Of a DNA stretch of 64,000 nucleotides, positions 31,969 through 44,220 are shown piece by piece. The notes below the pieces were generated by a model. The model saw only the letters and a program-made list of their open reading frames with translations. It made no database searches and was not told the DNA's origin. Positions within the stretch are counted from its first letter, which is position 1; each line of letters starts with the position of its first letter. The translations under genes were made by a program, and so were the position numbers. Source of the DNA: Mikania micrantha (taxonomy: Eukaryota; Streptophyta; Magnoliopsida; Asterales; Asteraceae); the NCBI GenBank assembly GCA_009363875.1, contig CM018690.1:17625692-17689691 (forward strand), read 5' to 3'.

Positions 31969-34701
31969 TGTAACAGCCAAAGACTTAGCACATTTGATCG
32001 CGCATGAAATCCACGCTGATTTGACAATCGAAATTATTACAGGATGGTAGTACGCGAGAAATGGTGAACGTGGGCGAAAACCATGCGCGAAACGGAGTTA
32101 CGGATTGTCCGGAATCGAAAAACGAAGAAAAATTTCTAAGTATTGAATTCTGGGGATCGTCGCGGTACGCGAAGCTCGTGTTTGATCCTCTTCGCGGTAC
32201 GCGATGTGTACAAAATATCTAAATCTTCCGGATTTCTTCGCGGTACGCGAAGCTCCTATCTGGCTACGCTCGCGGTACGCGACGAGGGGAAACCGACTTA
32301 AAGTTGGAAGAAATACCAGAATTCATCTAGAAAACTATTTTATTTCTTCCCTTCGACGTTTCCAGCCACCACACACGAAAGACCACCCTTTAATCCATCA
32401 AAACTCAATTTTGAAGGCTTCTCAAGGTTTAGAGCGCAGCAGGGAACGTTTCTGCAAGTCCGGATCATCTTTTTAACCGCAGAACTCCGTCTGAAGAGGT
32501 AACGGTTCATTCTAACCTTCTAGATTGGTAATAATTGATTAAATCTTGTTTCTGAACGTGATGATATAGTTAGGGTTGTTGATTATTGCCTAGATGATGG
32601 CTAGGATTAATTATAAACAAAAAACTCGAACTGTTAATGGGAAAATCCTTGTTTTGAGCCGTTGTAATGCCCGGTTTGCATGAAATCATAATAATGGTTA
32701 TATTGGTTTAAACCATTTGGTAGTGACAAAGTATGTGATTAGTTTAATAAATTTTTGGACATACAAGGTTAATTCTAAGTGTTTTAAACTAATCACAGTC
32801 ATTAACATACTCACTGGAACGAGTATATGATGTTTATGATAACAGGCAGATTAGAATGTTAAACATGGTTATTAAACCTATTCTAATACTACCTTGTGAT
32901 ATTTCATGATATTTGGGTAATCAATAACAAGGATCTATCATTTCTAAGCCATTAATCTGTCTAGGAACCTGTCTAGTGGGATAATCAACAACATTAACTA
33001 TTTGATGACTATCAAGGCAATGTCTTTGACATTGAATGTTCAGAAAGATTCAATCAGTAAGTAGCAACGCCTAAGACGAATTAAGTAAATAAGAGAATAC
33101 GCTTAATTAAGCCGAGCGAATAAGCAATCTTAAGCATAACAAGATTGTAAAGATAAGAATGATCAAAATGAGTGTAAACGGAATTTTGGAATAAAGTTCC
33201 GAATGAAAGTTACGATATGCCGAAGTTTTGAGCGGTAATCGTAAATTGAGAACCTTAATGATAAGGTTATAATCATGATGATATGTTCATATTAATAGGA
33301 TATCATTGTGAAGTGAGAAAGTAAGGAAAGGAAGAGGAGCTATCAAATTGTGCTTAGCTCAGGTGAGTTCTATGAGCCCTCTTTTACTATTTTAACGTTT
33401 TAGGGCTGATGTGCATGCATGATAAATATCTTTGAAATGATTGTGAGTTCTTAAAGCCCTGTTTTAAATGTTTTATCATTTTGGGCTGATATGCATGTTA
33501 TAAAGTTCTGTTATGAAAATGATTGTATGTATGTATAAAGTATTGTATGAAAGTGATTTTAACCTGATTATAGTCAGGTAAAACATGTTTACAGATAAAG
33601 AAAGTTTACAGATAAAGAATGTTTATAGATAAAGAATGTTTTAAAGAAAAGAATGTTTTAAGTCTCAACTATGATTGAGAAGTAAATGATTTTAAGAATT
33701 TCAGCTGAGATGTAATGAATATGTTAAGTCTCAATGATGATTGAGAAGTAAATGATTTTTAAGAATCTCAGCTAAAATATGATGAATGTTTTAAAGTCTC
33801 AACTGCGGTTGAGAAAGAAATGATTTTAAAGGACTCAACCGAGGTTGAGTAGGAAATGAGGTTTTGCTGGCTGCGGTTGGGCAAAACTTGAACACTACGG
33901 TGAAAGGAGCCGTTTATGATGATGATGGTTTAAATGATTTAAACCATATTATGTATGAATGATATATGTAAAGAAGTCTTGTACCGGTATGAGCCGTCAA
34001 TTTCGGTTGATGGTTAAAGAGTCCTGTGAAAGAACAGGCCTGCCGACTGTGTGTCGCCAGTTCAGTTAAAGAAATCTTAGGCATGCTTGAGTTATCAGCT
34101 GCGCGTTGATAGTGTTAAAGAAATCTTATACATGTATGAGTTACCAGCTGCGGGTTGGTAGTTAAAGAGCTTTATGCTGCACAAGCCTGTTGACTTCGGG
34201 TCAACAGTTGAGGCTAATGTTTTATGAATAATATGATAGATGTTATGATGACAGGTATGTTATACCTGTGAATTATGTTATATTTTATAAAGTTTTGAGA
34301 CTGTTGACTTGGGTCAATAGTAATGGCTAATGTTTTATGTTCAGTATGACTGAGACTGTTGACTTCGGTCAGCAGTAAGTTATGATGCTATGTATGTTAT
34401 AACTTATGTTGTGTTATATACAGATATGAATGGGTAAAGATTTTTATGAAAAATTAACTTAGAACTCACCAGCGAAAGCTGACTTGTTTTAGCATGCATG
34501 TCAGGTTGAGCAGATTATGACGAAGATATGATGGCTCGTGGCATGGCATAAGGACTACCTATTCAAGAGCTGGCATTCCTGTTAAGAGTTAAATGTTATG
34601 TAATGATTTCCGCTGCTATAACATAAGATTGTTCTATGGTTTAAGAGCTATGCTTTTGATGTGTAACCAACCGAGGGACTCCCGGGGATCGGGGCCTCTC
34701 A
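31969..34701 (+). repeat. LTR2 (middle) of non-coding element
   Basis: 2733 bp. It carries changes absent from both outer LTRs: AGGGCTGATG where the others have AGGACTGATG (33402 region), one A fewer plus ACTCGAAC (others ACTCAAAC) near 32620, and one A fewer near 34447. Confidence 0.95.
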
Positions 34702-35961
34702 AGTTGGTATCAGAGCCATAGTTTGAGAGATTCGGGCATAACCTGATGCCTGAACTTAAACTGAGAATGGGACCAAGGTTAAGGAAGCCAGTCAAAGGTT
34801 GTTCAATGCCACGAGCGTCATGCTAAAGTAAAGAGTATATGTTATGAAATAGTGTAAATAGATTTAATATGTATATGTCTGAAAGTTAATGTGAAGTAGT
34901 TAAAGTAAAATACATGTATATGTACCTATATGTGTTAAGATGTATGAATATGTTGGAATGTTTAGACTATTGGTAATAATAATATTTATTAGGAAATGAA
35001 CTAGGCATGTGTTGGAAGAAACCCTAGACACACGAGTACAGATAAATAGGGACCGCAATTAGCTACTGCGGTTACGAATTTATCTATATGAGTAATGCTC
35101 GGGTTTCGTCTGTCACATGACTTGGACGTCAAAGGAAAGATTCCATGACCAAACGAAGTATAACCACTTGATGCCAATAAAGGTAAAGAACAAAATGAAA
35201 TTATAAAGGTTGATAGAGTTGTGAAAACAATTGGGAATGCTTGTTTGGTCAGAAGAATATTGGTTAAGGTCTTACCTTATTGGTTTGACAAAGATTCATG
35301 GATTAATAGGTATAAAGTATAAATGAGAATAATATAAACAAGGTTGGAAAAGTAAATGATTAATGACATTCCGGACACTGTTATTAATGATTTACTATAC
35401 AACTGAGTTTGTATTATTGTCTATCATACGCATACCTTATATATCCTAAATTGCATTAGGGTCATGTTGATTGCATTATTGAAGTTATTGGGAAGTTAAT
35501 GCTGAATGGCATATCCTAAGGAATGGTAAACGTGCTAACTAAAAGGTCGATAATGAAGGAAACCATTGGAACATGAAAACAGAGTTCGATCAACGATAGA
35601 AATATATTTTGAAGATGATGACGGTCCAAGAAATAAAGCATACATGGAAAGTGTTGAGGACAACAATGATGAATGCAGTGCAGGGTGTTATAACTCGGGC
35701 AACGGTAACATGATGAAGATAGGAATGTATGTATATCAATATGGATGAAATAAATCAATCACGGATGAAGAGAATCAGCATGGTTGACTGAGTTTATGTG
35801 TAGGTGATCCAATTGGTTTACGAATGATAGAACTAACGTATGAATGAAGGAAATGGCTTATAAAGGAACTAAGGAACTTTATTTATGGATGAATTATTCA
35901 TCACATGCGAATAAATAATGTTATAAAGTAAGGATGAGTACATCCGATTGAGGTAATGTAA

Positions 35962-36000
<39 letters not shown>

Positions 36001-38344
36001 CCTAGAGATTAGATGAGATTATTCTCTGTGTTATGAATAATAATGCTTTGTTAGTATCCTAAATCCTGACAAGGTTCCACTAGGTTGGGAAATGCATGTT
36101 GACATTAGGATTTGGAAATTTCACTGATGTTTACTAAACGTTAAAGTGAGATATTAAAGCTGACTACACGAACATAGGTGATAAAGGTGTGATTAGGGAT
36201 TGATAAGCAAAGATAAATGATGGTAAATGAATGCATGCCTGACATAGGGTATAAGTGAATGAAAAGTATAGAGTTAGTCTTATGTCAAATGCGAATGAAA
36301 AGAAATGTTAAACCATCAAGAAAGTTCGAAGGTTATGAAAGGGTGAAATAATACGAATTGCTTTTGACAAGAAGTGATGTGACGACCTATTGAACCAAGA
36401 ACTGGTATGCTAAAGATGTTAGAGATGATTTTAATAACTCTAACGTAAAGCTATTTATGTTAGAGGAGGATACCTACGTGTTGCAACATTGTTATCGTTT
36501 AATAAACTATATTATCTTCACAAGATGACAGATGTTGAACATGCATAGAATATGTATAGAGCTTAAAATATAGATTGTAAGATGTGGGTTTAATACGGTT
36601 ATAGATATTAAGAGAGTCTTGTATCTATGGCAAGAAACTACTTAAGTAGCTTTGTATTAATACAAGCTTAAAGATAAAGAATGATTGCCATTGTCTCAGG
36701 TGTAAGAAAATTCATGGTATCGTTATGTGATAGTGTGCATACGTATGTTATCAAAGGAAGGTTTTATGATAAGATTGTTGTGCATAAAGTGGATCAAATG
36801 ATGCAGTTTCCTTGTTGAGGCAAACGATAAAGTCTTCTTAACAATGGAAAATGATGAAGCCCTCTTAATGAGGCAAATGATAATGTAAATGATAAAGTCC
36901 TCCTATTGAGGGGAAACAAGAAGATTCTTATTATAAGTTGATCAACGAAATCTCGCCGTAGCGCTATGATTTGGGTTGGTCTGTTTTATGTAATGAAAAA
37001 TTTGGTTGGCCTTATGCATTGACAACCTTATGTGTTAAGATATGTATGTAAGTTATGTTAAGAAGAGTTATTTATGACCAAATTCCAACAAGTGCTTTGT
37101 AAATGGTTTAATGCCAAGAGAGATAAGTGTTGGTAGAGATTAAATGTGAAAATGTTAGCACAGTCAACAAAGTAAAGAATAACGCATGCTGTAGCTAAAG
37201 AATATGACATGTGGTAGCATACAGCTAGGAAAAGATGAGGACGTAAGGATTAAGTGTCATAATAAGCTACCTGTCACAGCTAAAGTATGACATAAAGGGG
37301 AAAACGATTTGTTACCATGTGATCTTCAACGTGTGATTAAAGCATGCTTATTGTTATGTTTACGTTGTTCTGTGCTTATGATGCTGATGAACGAATGATG
37401 AATGATGATATACCATGACTATGTATGTACGTTTAGCTTTAGCACGATTTATGCATGAAAGTCGGCTAAGCATGATGAATGCATGTTAGTAAGTTATGAT
37501 GATGAATTGTATGATAACATGGTATGATGACAATTATAGGTGTTATGATGAAATCCTAGGCTGCTAGGATGACAGTATGATGCTATGATGATTATATGCT
37601 AGCATAACGTGTTCACGATGCCATGATAAATGATATGATGATATGTTGCTAGCATGACATGGTATGATGCTCGGATTTTATGATGATATGATACCAATAA
37701 AGTATGTTATGAGTAATCCTATGTTACTAGAAAATTTATAGGATGAAGTAGTACTAGCATGACAGGTTTAAGATGTCATGGTGACTATGATGAATGCCGT
37801 TATGATGCTAGCATGAAATGTATGATGATTATACGGAATGGTGATATGATGCTAGTGTATCATGTATGATGAATGAATGATATCCCTATAAGTGCTATAG
37901 GGTAAGTATGATGTTGCTCCCATATTCGTATGGGGTAAGTATGGTTGCTCCAGTACTTGTTACTGGGTAAGTATGGATCTGCAGAACGCTTCGGCGGGTC
38001 AGATCAACGCTTATGGAGACTTGTGCCAACATAAGCCATTGTTACACTTGGTAGCAGTGGTTGTACGATGATTAGGAAGTGTCTAGCAGATAATGTAGGA
38101 TATGTACCATTAAACGCTATTGAAGCTGATGAAATGTTAAACTACATAGAAGAACCAATTGTAATTGTTGACATAAATAAAACAATTGCGTAACAAGACG
38201 ATTAGACAAATTAAGGTTTAATGGAAACACCGAAAAGGATTTGAGGCTACATGGAAGACTGAAGGTGAGATGAAACGACTCTACCCACGTTGTTTAATAC
38301 GTAACAGGTTTCGAGGACGAAACCTATTGTAAGGAGGGTAGATT
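34702..38344 (+). other. Internal region 2 of non-coding element
   Basis: 3643 bp, nearly identical to internal region 1, including the A run (one longer), primer site (34705-34717) and hairpin runs. No coding capacity. Confidence 0.9.
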
Positions 38345-41079
38345 TGTAACAGCCAAAGACTTAGCACATTTGATCGCGCATGAAATCCACGCTGATTTGA
38401 CAATCGAAATTATTACAGGATGGTAGTACGCGAGAAATGGTGAACGTGGGCGAAAACCATGCGCGAAACGGAGTTACGGATTGTCCGGAATCGAAAAACG
38501 AAGAAAAATTTCTAAGTATTGAATTCTGGGGATCGTCGCGGTACGCGAAGCTCGTGTTTGATCCTCTTCGCGGTACGCGATGTGTACAAAATATCTAAAT
38601 CTTCCGGATTTCTTCGCGGTACGCGAAGCTCCTATCTGGCTACGCTCGCGGTACGCGACGAGGGGAAACCGACTTAAAGTTGGAAGAAATACCAGAATTC
38701 ATCTAGAAAACTATTTTATTTCTTCCCTTCGACGTTTCCAGCCACCACACACGAAAGACCACCCTTTAATCCATCAAAACTCAATTTTGAAGGCTTCTCA
38801 AGGTTTAGAGCGCAGCAAGGAACGTTTCTGCAAGTCCGGATCATCTTTTTAACCGCAGAACTCCGTCTGAAGAGGTAACGGTTCATTCTAACCTTCTAGA
38901 TTGGTAATAATTGATTAAATCTTGTTTCTGAACGTGATGATATAGTTAGGGTTGTTGATTATTGCCTAGATGATGGCTAGGATTAATTATAAACAAAAAA
39001 ACTCAAACTGTTAATGGGAAAATCCTTGTTTTGAGCCGTTGTAATGCCCGGTTTGCATGAAATCATAATAATGGTTATATTGGTTTAAACCATTTGGTAG
39101 TGACAAAGTATGTGATTAGTTTAATAAATTTTTGGACATACAAGGTTAATTCTAAGTGTTTTAAACTAATCACAGTCATTAACATACTCACTGGAACGAG
39201 TATATGATGTTTATGATAACAGGCAGATTAGAATGTTAAACATGGTTATTAAACCTATTCTAATACTACCTTGTGATATTTCATGATATTTGGGTAATCA
39301 ATAACAAGGATCTATCATTTCTAAGCCATTAATCTGTCTAGGAACCTGTCTAGTGGGATAATCAACAACATTAACTATTTGATGACTATCAAGGCAATGT
39401 CTTTGACATTGAATGTTCAGAAAGATTCAATCAGTAAGTAGCAACGCCTAAGACGAATTAAGTAAATAAGAGAATACGCTTAATTAAGCCGAGCGAATAA
39501 GCAATCTTAAGCATAACAAGATTGTAAAGATAAGAATGATCAAAATGAGTGTAAACGGAATTTTGGAATAAAGTTCCGAATGAAAGTTACGATATGCCGA
39601 AGTTTTGAGCGGTAATCGTAAATTGAGAACCTTAATGATAAGGTTATAATCATGATGATATGTTCATATTAATAGGATATCATTGTGAAGTGAGAAAGTA
39701 AGGAAAGGAAGAGGAGCTATCAAATTGTGCTTAGCTCAGGTGAGTTCTATGAGCCCTCTTTTACTATTTTAACGTTTTAGGACTGATGTGCATGCATGAT
39801 AAATATCTTTGAAATGATTGTGAGTTCTTAAAGCCCTGTTTTAAATGTTTTATCATTTTGGGCTGATATGCATGTTATAAAGTTCTGTTATGAAAATGAT
39901 TGTATGTATGTATAAAGTATTGTATGAAAGTGATTTTAACCTGATTATAGTCAGGTAAAACATGTTTACAGATAAAGAAAGTTTACAGATAAAGAATGTT
40001 TATAGATAAAGAATGTTTTAAAGAAAAGAATGTTTTAAGTCTCAACTATGATTGAGAAGTAAATGATTTTAAGAATTTCAGCTGAGATGTAATGAATATG
40101 TTAAGTCTCAATGATGATTGAGAAGTAAATGATTTTTAAGAATCTCAGCTAAAATATGATGAATGTTTTAAAGTCTCAACTGCGGTTGAGAAAGAAATGA
40201 TTTTAAAGGACTCAACCGAGGTTGAGTAGGAAATGAGGTTTTGCTGGCTGCGGTTGGGCAAAACTTGAACACTACGGTGAAAGGAGCCGTTTATGATGAT
40301 GATGGTTTAAATGATTTAAACCATATTATGTATGAATGATATATGTAAAGAAGTCTTGTACCGGTATGAGCCGTCAATTTCGGTTGATGGTTAAAGAGTC
40401 CTGTGAAAGAACAGGCCTGCCGACTGTGTGTCGCCAGTTCAGTTAAAGAAATCTTAGGCATGCTTGAGTTATCAGCTGCGCGTTGATAGTGTTAAAGAAA
40501 TCTTATACATGTATGAGTTACCAGCTGCGGGTTGGTAGTTAAAGAGCTTTATGCTGCACAAGCCTGTTGACTTCGGGTCAACAGTTGAGGCTAATGTTTT
40601 ATGAATAATATGATAGATGTTATGATGACAGGTATGTTATACCTGTGAATTATGTTATATTTTATAAAGTTTTGAGACTGTTGACTTGGGTCAATAGTAA
40701 TGGCTAATGTTTTATGTTCAGTATGACTGAGACTGTTGACTTCGGTCAGCAGTAAGTTATGATGCTATGTATGTTATAACTTATGTTGTGTTATATACAG
40801 ATATGAATGGGTAAAGATTTTTATGAAAAAATTAACTTAGAACTCACCAGCGAAAGCTGACTTGTTTTAGCATGCATGTCAGGTTGAGCAGATTATGACG
40901 AAGATATGATGGCTCGTGGCATGGCATAAGGACTACCTATTCAAGAGCTGGCATTCCTGTTAAGAGTTAAATGTTATGTAATGATTTCCGCTGCTATAAC
41001 ATAAGATTGTTCTATGGTTTAAGAGCTATGCTTTTGATGTGTAACCAACCGAGGGACTCCCGGGGATCGGGGCCTCTCA
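38345..41079 (+). repeat. LTR3 of non-coding element
   Basis: 2735 bp ending GCCTCTCA directly before the GATAT target duplication. It shares with LTR1 the states that differ in LTR2, and has a private GCAAGGAAC (others GCAGGGAAC) near 38816. Confidence 0.95.
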
Positions 41080-41641
41080 GATATCAACTGGATGGTGATG
41101 GTTATGTGCGACTTCAACACTCCCTGGTGGTTGTTGCTAGAATTTTAGTAGCATGTGTTCATGCTACGTGGGTCAAGTTCTTTGACTTTCTTTGCCAGAT
41201 TCTTTGGTTGTAAGACAACACAACAATTGATATCTCAAATAAATATAATTTGTAGTCGGTTTCATTTGCTTACACAGGAAGTTTGTTTTCTTTTTCTTAT
41301 AGATTAAAATAAATAAATATAATTAGAATATGGTTCGGGTACGAGTCCGTTTCTATGTCGGTTTTCAATTTAGTTAAATACGGTTGTGAATGCTAGTCAA
41401 GTAATATTTAATTAAGTGTTACCAATTTAATCAAATAATATTAAAATATAATTTTAGCTTATTATAAACCTTAGGTATGATTAGGTTGTTTGTTTCAGTT
41501 ATTTATAATAATGAGTCAAAATTTATAAATTTAATTAATTAATTTCTCAAAATAATTCAGATTTTCGGTACTTAACTTATTGTTATTATTTATATATTTT
41601 ATTTTAAACTTTTATAACAGTTAAATTTTTCGGTCGTTATA
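41080..41641 (-). repeat. 5' LTR of Tekay-like element, part 2
   Basis: Begins with the second GATAT target duplication (41080-41084) and runs to TATA at 41641, the LTR 5' terminus on the minus strand. An 80-codon plus-strand frame crossing the junction is a chance ORF. Confidence 0.95.
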
Positions 41642-42426
41642 TTTTTTATGATAGCAAATATAAGTGTATTGATTATATCTGGTTCATCAGTTTGAACTTG
41701 TACATTATTTTCAATTTTTACCTTTTTTGCATTTAATATAAATTGCTTATCATAATCTATTACATAATTATCCCACCAGCCTTTTAAATTTCCAGAGAAT
41801 CCAGAAACAATCATTTTAAATATTTGTGCTTCAGTATTTCCATTTTGTTTATAAGCATTGGCTGCCATAGTCATTTCTTGTAATATATTAAGAATTTGAT
41901 ATTCAGATTGACCATCTATATTCCATTCATAAATTGCTTTTCCGCCAAAGGCTGTAGAAATTCTATTACTACTTTCTTCAATTTGTAAATCAGGAGGAGT
42001 TGGCCTAGAGTACCAATTCCTTGTGTCTGGTTTTAAAGTAAAGCCTTTTAATTTATTAACAGTTTCTAGATTAATATTATGAAATTGGGATTCTAATTTT
42101 GTATAAGATGAATCAGAAGCATCAGAATCATATGTATTACTTATAGTATTTAAACTCATGTTTTTTAATTTTTCAATGTTTTCTAGTTGTTGTTTTAATA
42201 GGTTTGATGTTTCCTCTTTTTTGTTAAGGATAATAGGAGTATCTATAGTATAAGGTTTAAATATAGGGTTTTCATTTATAATTTCTTTCCCTTTATTTTT
42301 TTCTATATCAATTTTCTCATTTTCAATTCTTTCTAATTGTTCAGCTATAGTGTTTAATTTTTCATTCGTATAATTATTTTGACAAAGAATTGTTTTTAGA
42401 TTTTTTGTATCTTCATCACCAATTTT

Positions 42427-42430
<4 letters not shown>
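41642..42430 (-). pseudogene. Viral coat protein N-terminal part (upstream of insertion)
   Basis: The frame is open from the (TA)n junction to the retrotransposon boundary. The ATG at 42159 is only a Met inside a longer frame: upstream codons (to 42430) are open and encode a Glu/Lys/Asn-rich, coiled-coil-like region, so the true start is beyond the junction. Capsid hallmarks include FGGKAIYEWNIDG and SGFSGNLKGWWDNY, typical of caulimovirid and retroelement Gag/CP folds. At the junction the codon phase matches the frame that resumes at 16442 once one copy of the TTTTT duplication is discounted, so a single CP frame was split by the insertion. Confidence 0.9.

Positions 42431-42469
<39 letters not shown>
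42431..42469. repeat. (TA)n tract at right viral junction
   Basis: An uninterrupted TA run of about 39 bases abutting viral coding sequence, the counterpart of 9106-9146. Confidence 0.95.
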
Positions 42470-42472
<3 letters not shown>

Positions 42473-42535
42473 TTCCTACGTTTAGCACGTTAATACTAAT
42501 ATGTACGTTAAACGTCCCATATATATATATATATA
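42470..42535. other. Short unique segment between two (TA)n tracts
   Basis: About 50 bases containing ACGTTTA ... TACGTTAAACGT, partly self-complementary, then TATATA. The origin is unclear; it could be filler DNA or a viral or MITE fragment. Confidence 0.4.
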
Positions 42536-44220
42536 GGATTTGCTTCAAATAAGAACCCACCATATTTGTGGTAACCTATTAACCCATTTAAGCCAATCAG
42601 ATTCACCCACATCATAGATTCTCTTTTGCTTTAATAAGGGTATTATGAACTTTTTATTAACCCATTTAAGCCAATCAGATTCACCCACATCATAAAAATA
42701 TATCCATTTTCCTTTTTTTTAAATCAAAGTTTCCCCCTTATTTTATACACTTATAACTTTTTTATATATGTTATTTTTTTATAAAAATTACATTATTAAA
42801 CTCGTTATATTTTTCTCGTTAATTTCATAATAGTCATGCCAATTTTTTTTTTAATTTTTTTCGAGCATTCGTAACTATACCATCGTAACGAACAATAAAT
42901 ACAATAATTTTCTCTCGTTTTTTCAAAATCTTTCCATTTTTAAAATGTTTTACAAATTATTTTGAGCGTTCGAAATTTTCTCTCATTTTTTCGAGCGTTT
43001 GCTATTACACAAACGTGAAATCTTTCCATCTTATTACAAATTATTTTTTATTACAAAAATTAGTTCATTAATATTTTTAAATCAAAGTTTCCCCCTTGAT
43101 TTTTATACACTTATAACTTTTTTATACTATGTTATTTTTTTATAAAAATTACACCATTAAACTCGTTATATTTTTATCGTAATTCCATAATAGTCATGCC
43201 AATTTTTTTTTGAATTTTTTTCGAGCGTTTGTAATTACACCAACGTAACGAATAACAAATACAATAATTTTCTCTCGTTTTTTCAAAATCTTTCCATCTT
43301 TAAAATGTTTTACAAATTATTTTGAGTGTTCGTAATTTTCTCTCATTTTTTCTAGCGTTTGCAATTACACCAACGTAAAATCTTTCCATCTTGTTACAAA
43401 TTATTTTTTATTACAAAAATTAGTTCATTAATATTTTAAAAAATTAAGAACACTTTGAAAAAATCCAGATCCTTACATCAGTGTAATTACGAAAACTTTG
43501 TAAAAATTCAGCTCGTTACATCATTGTGATTACATCAGTGTAAAAAATGCATTTCTTTACCTCAGTGCAAAACGTCGTTGCATCAGTGTAAAACGTCGTT
43601 GCATCAGTGTAAAACGTCACTGCATCAGTGCAAATTACGAAAATTTTAAAAAAATTTGACAAAATTATACTTGAATTAACGATAAAAAAGTGACAAATTT
43701 AATGGTGAAATTTTTATAAAAAAATAATAATGTATATAAAAGTTATGAGCGTTTAAAAAATTGGGGGGTAAACTTTTTTAAAAAAAGAAATCAAGTACGC
43801 CACACCAAATGTCAAATCAGTGTAAAAAAATGCATTTCGTTACGTCATGTAAAACGTCGTTGCATCAGTGTAAAATGTCGCTGCATCAGTGCAAATTACG
43901 AAAATTTTAAAAAAAAATTGAAAAAATTATACCTGAATTAAAGATAAAAAAAGTGACAAATTTAATGGTGAAATTTTTATAAAAAATAATAATGTATATA
44001 AAAGTTATGAGTTTTTAAAAAATTGGGGGGTAAACTTTTTAAAAAAAAGGAATCAAGTACACCCCACCAAATGTCAAAAATGCCCTTAAACAAATCTCAT
44101 CCACATATTTTTTCAGATTTAATATGGACCACTTATTTCAAAAGATTTTATTTAAACAACCAATGAAAATGAGTTAATAGGTTACCACACTTGGAGTGGG
44201 TTACCAATAGAACATTTCCC
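42536..44220 (-). mobile_element. Long TA-flanked non-coding element, right copy (inverted)
   Basis: Same family as 7687-9105 in opposite orientation: it starts GGATTTGCTTCAAATAAG and ends with the inverted GGTAACCCACTCC / GGGAAATG end. It is longer because a block starting ATCAAAGTTTCCCCCTT is duplicated (42721 and 43081) and a second block with ATCAGTGTAAAACGTC repeats is also duplicated (about 43600-44050). No ORF. Confidence 0.75.

Larger units (their letters stand above)
25592..41079 (+). mobile_element. Non-coding LTR element (LARD-like) with three LTRs and two internal regions
   Basis: Plus-strand structure LTR1 (25592-28326), internal 1 (28327-31968), LTR2 (31969-34701), internal 2 (34702-38344), LTR3 (38345-41079). 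One GATAT target duplication flanks the whole array (25587-25591 and 41080-41084). LTRs begin TGTAACAGCC and end GCCTCTCA. Both internal regions have a tRNA-iMet primer site at the start and a polypurine block at the end but no credible protein gene. LTR size (2.73 kb), internal size (3.64 kb) and lack of ORFs fit a large retrotransposon derivative. The end block is shared with the Tekay-like element, so that clade is the likely helper. Confidence 0.92.
16443..41641 (-). mobile_element. Tekay-like Ty3/gypsy chromovirus inserted in viral CP gene
   Basis: Minus-strand element with LTRs at 16443-18758 (3') and 23837-41641 (5', split by a younger element). Target duplication TTTTT at 16438-16442 and 41642-41646. 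LTR ends read TATAACGACC ... GTGTCGCA, so the 5' dinucleotide is TA, not the usual TG. It has gag, protease, RT, RNase H, integrase and a C-terminal chromodomain, a tRNA-iMet primer site and a polypurine tract. The two LTRs differ, by eye, only in homopolymer lengths (T31 vs T26; one A), so insertion was recent. Clade Tekay/Del is inferred from the chromodomain and the GGAGGGTAGA end block. Confidence 0.93.

Noticed and set aside
40971..41213. 80-aa frame near the LTR3 end
   Set aside because: It crosses the boundary between the non-coding element and the Tekay LTR, so it is created by the insertion.
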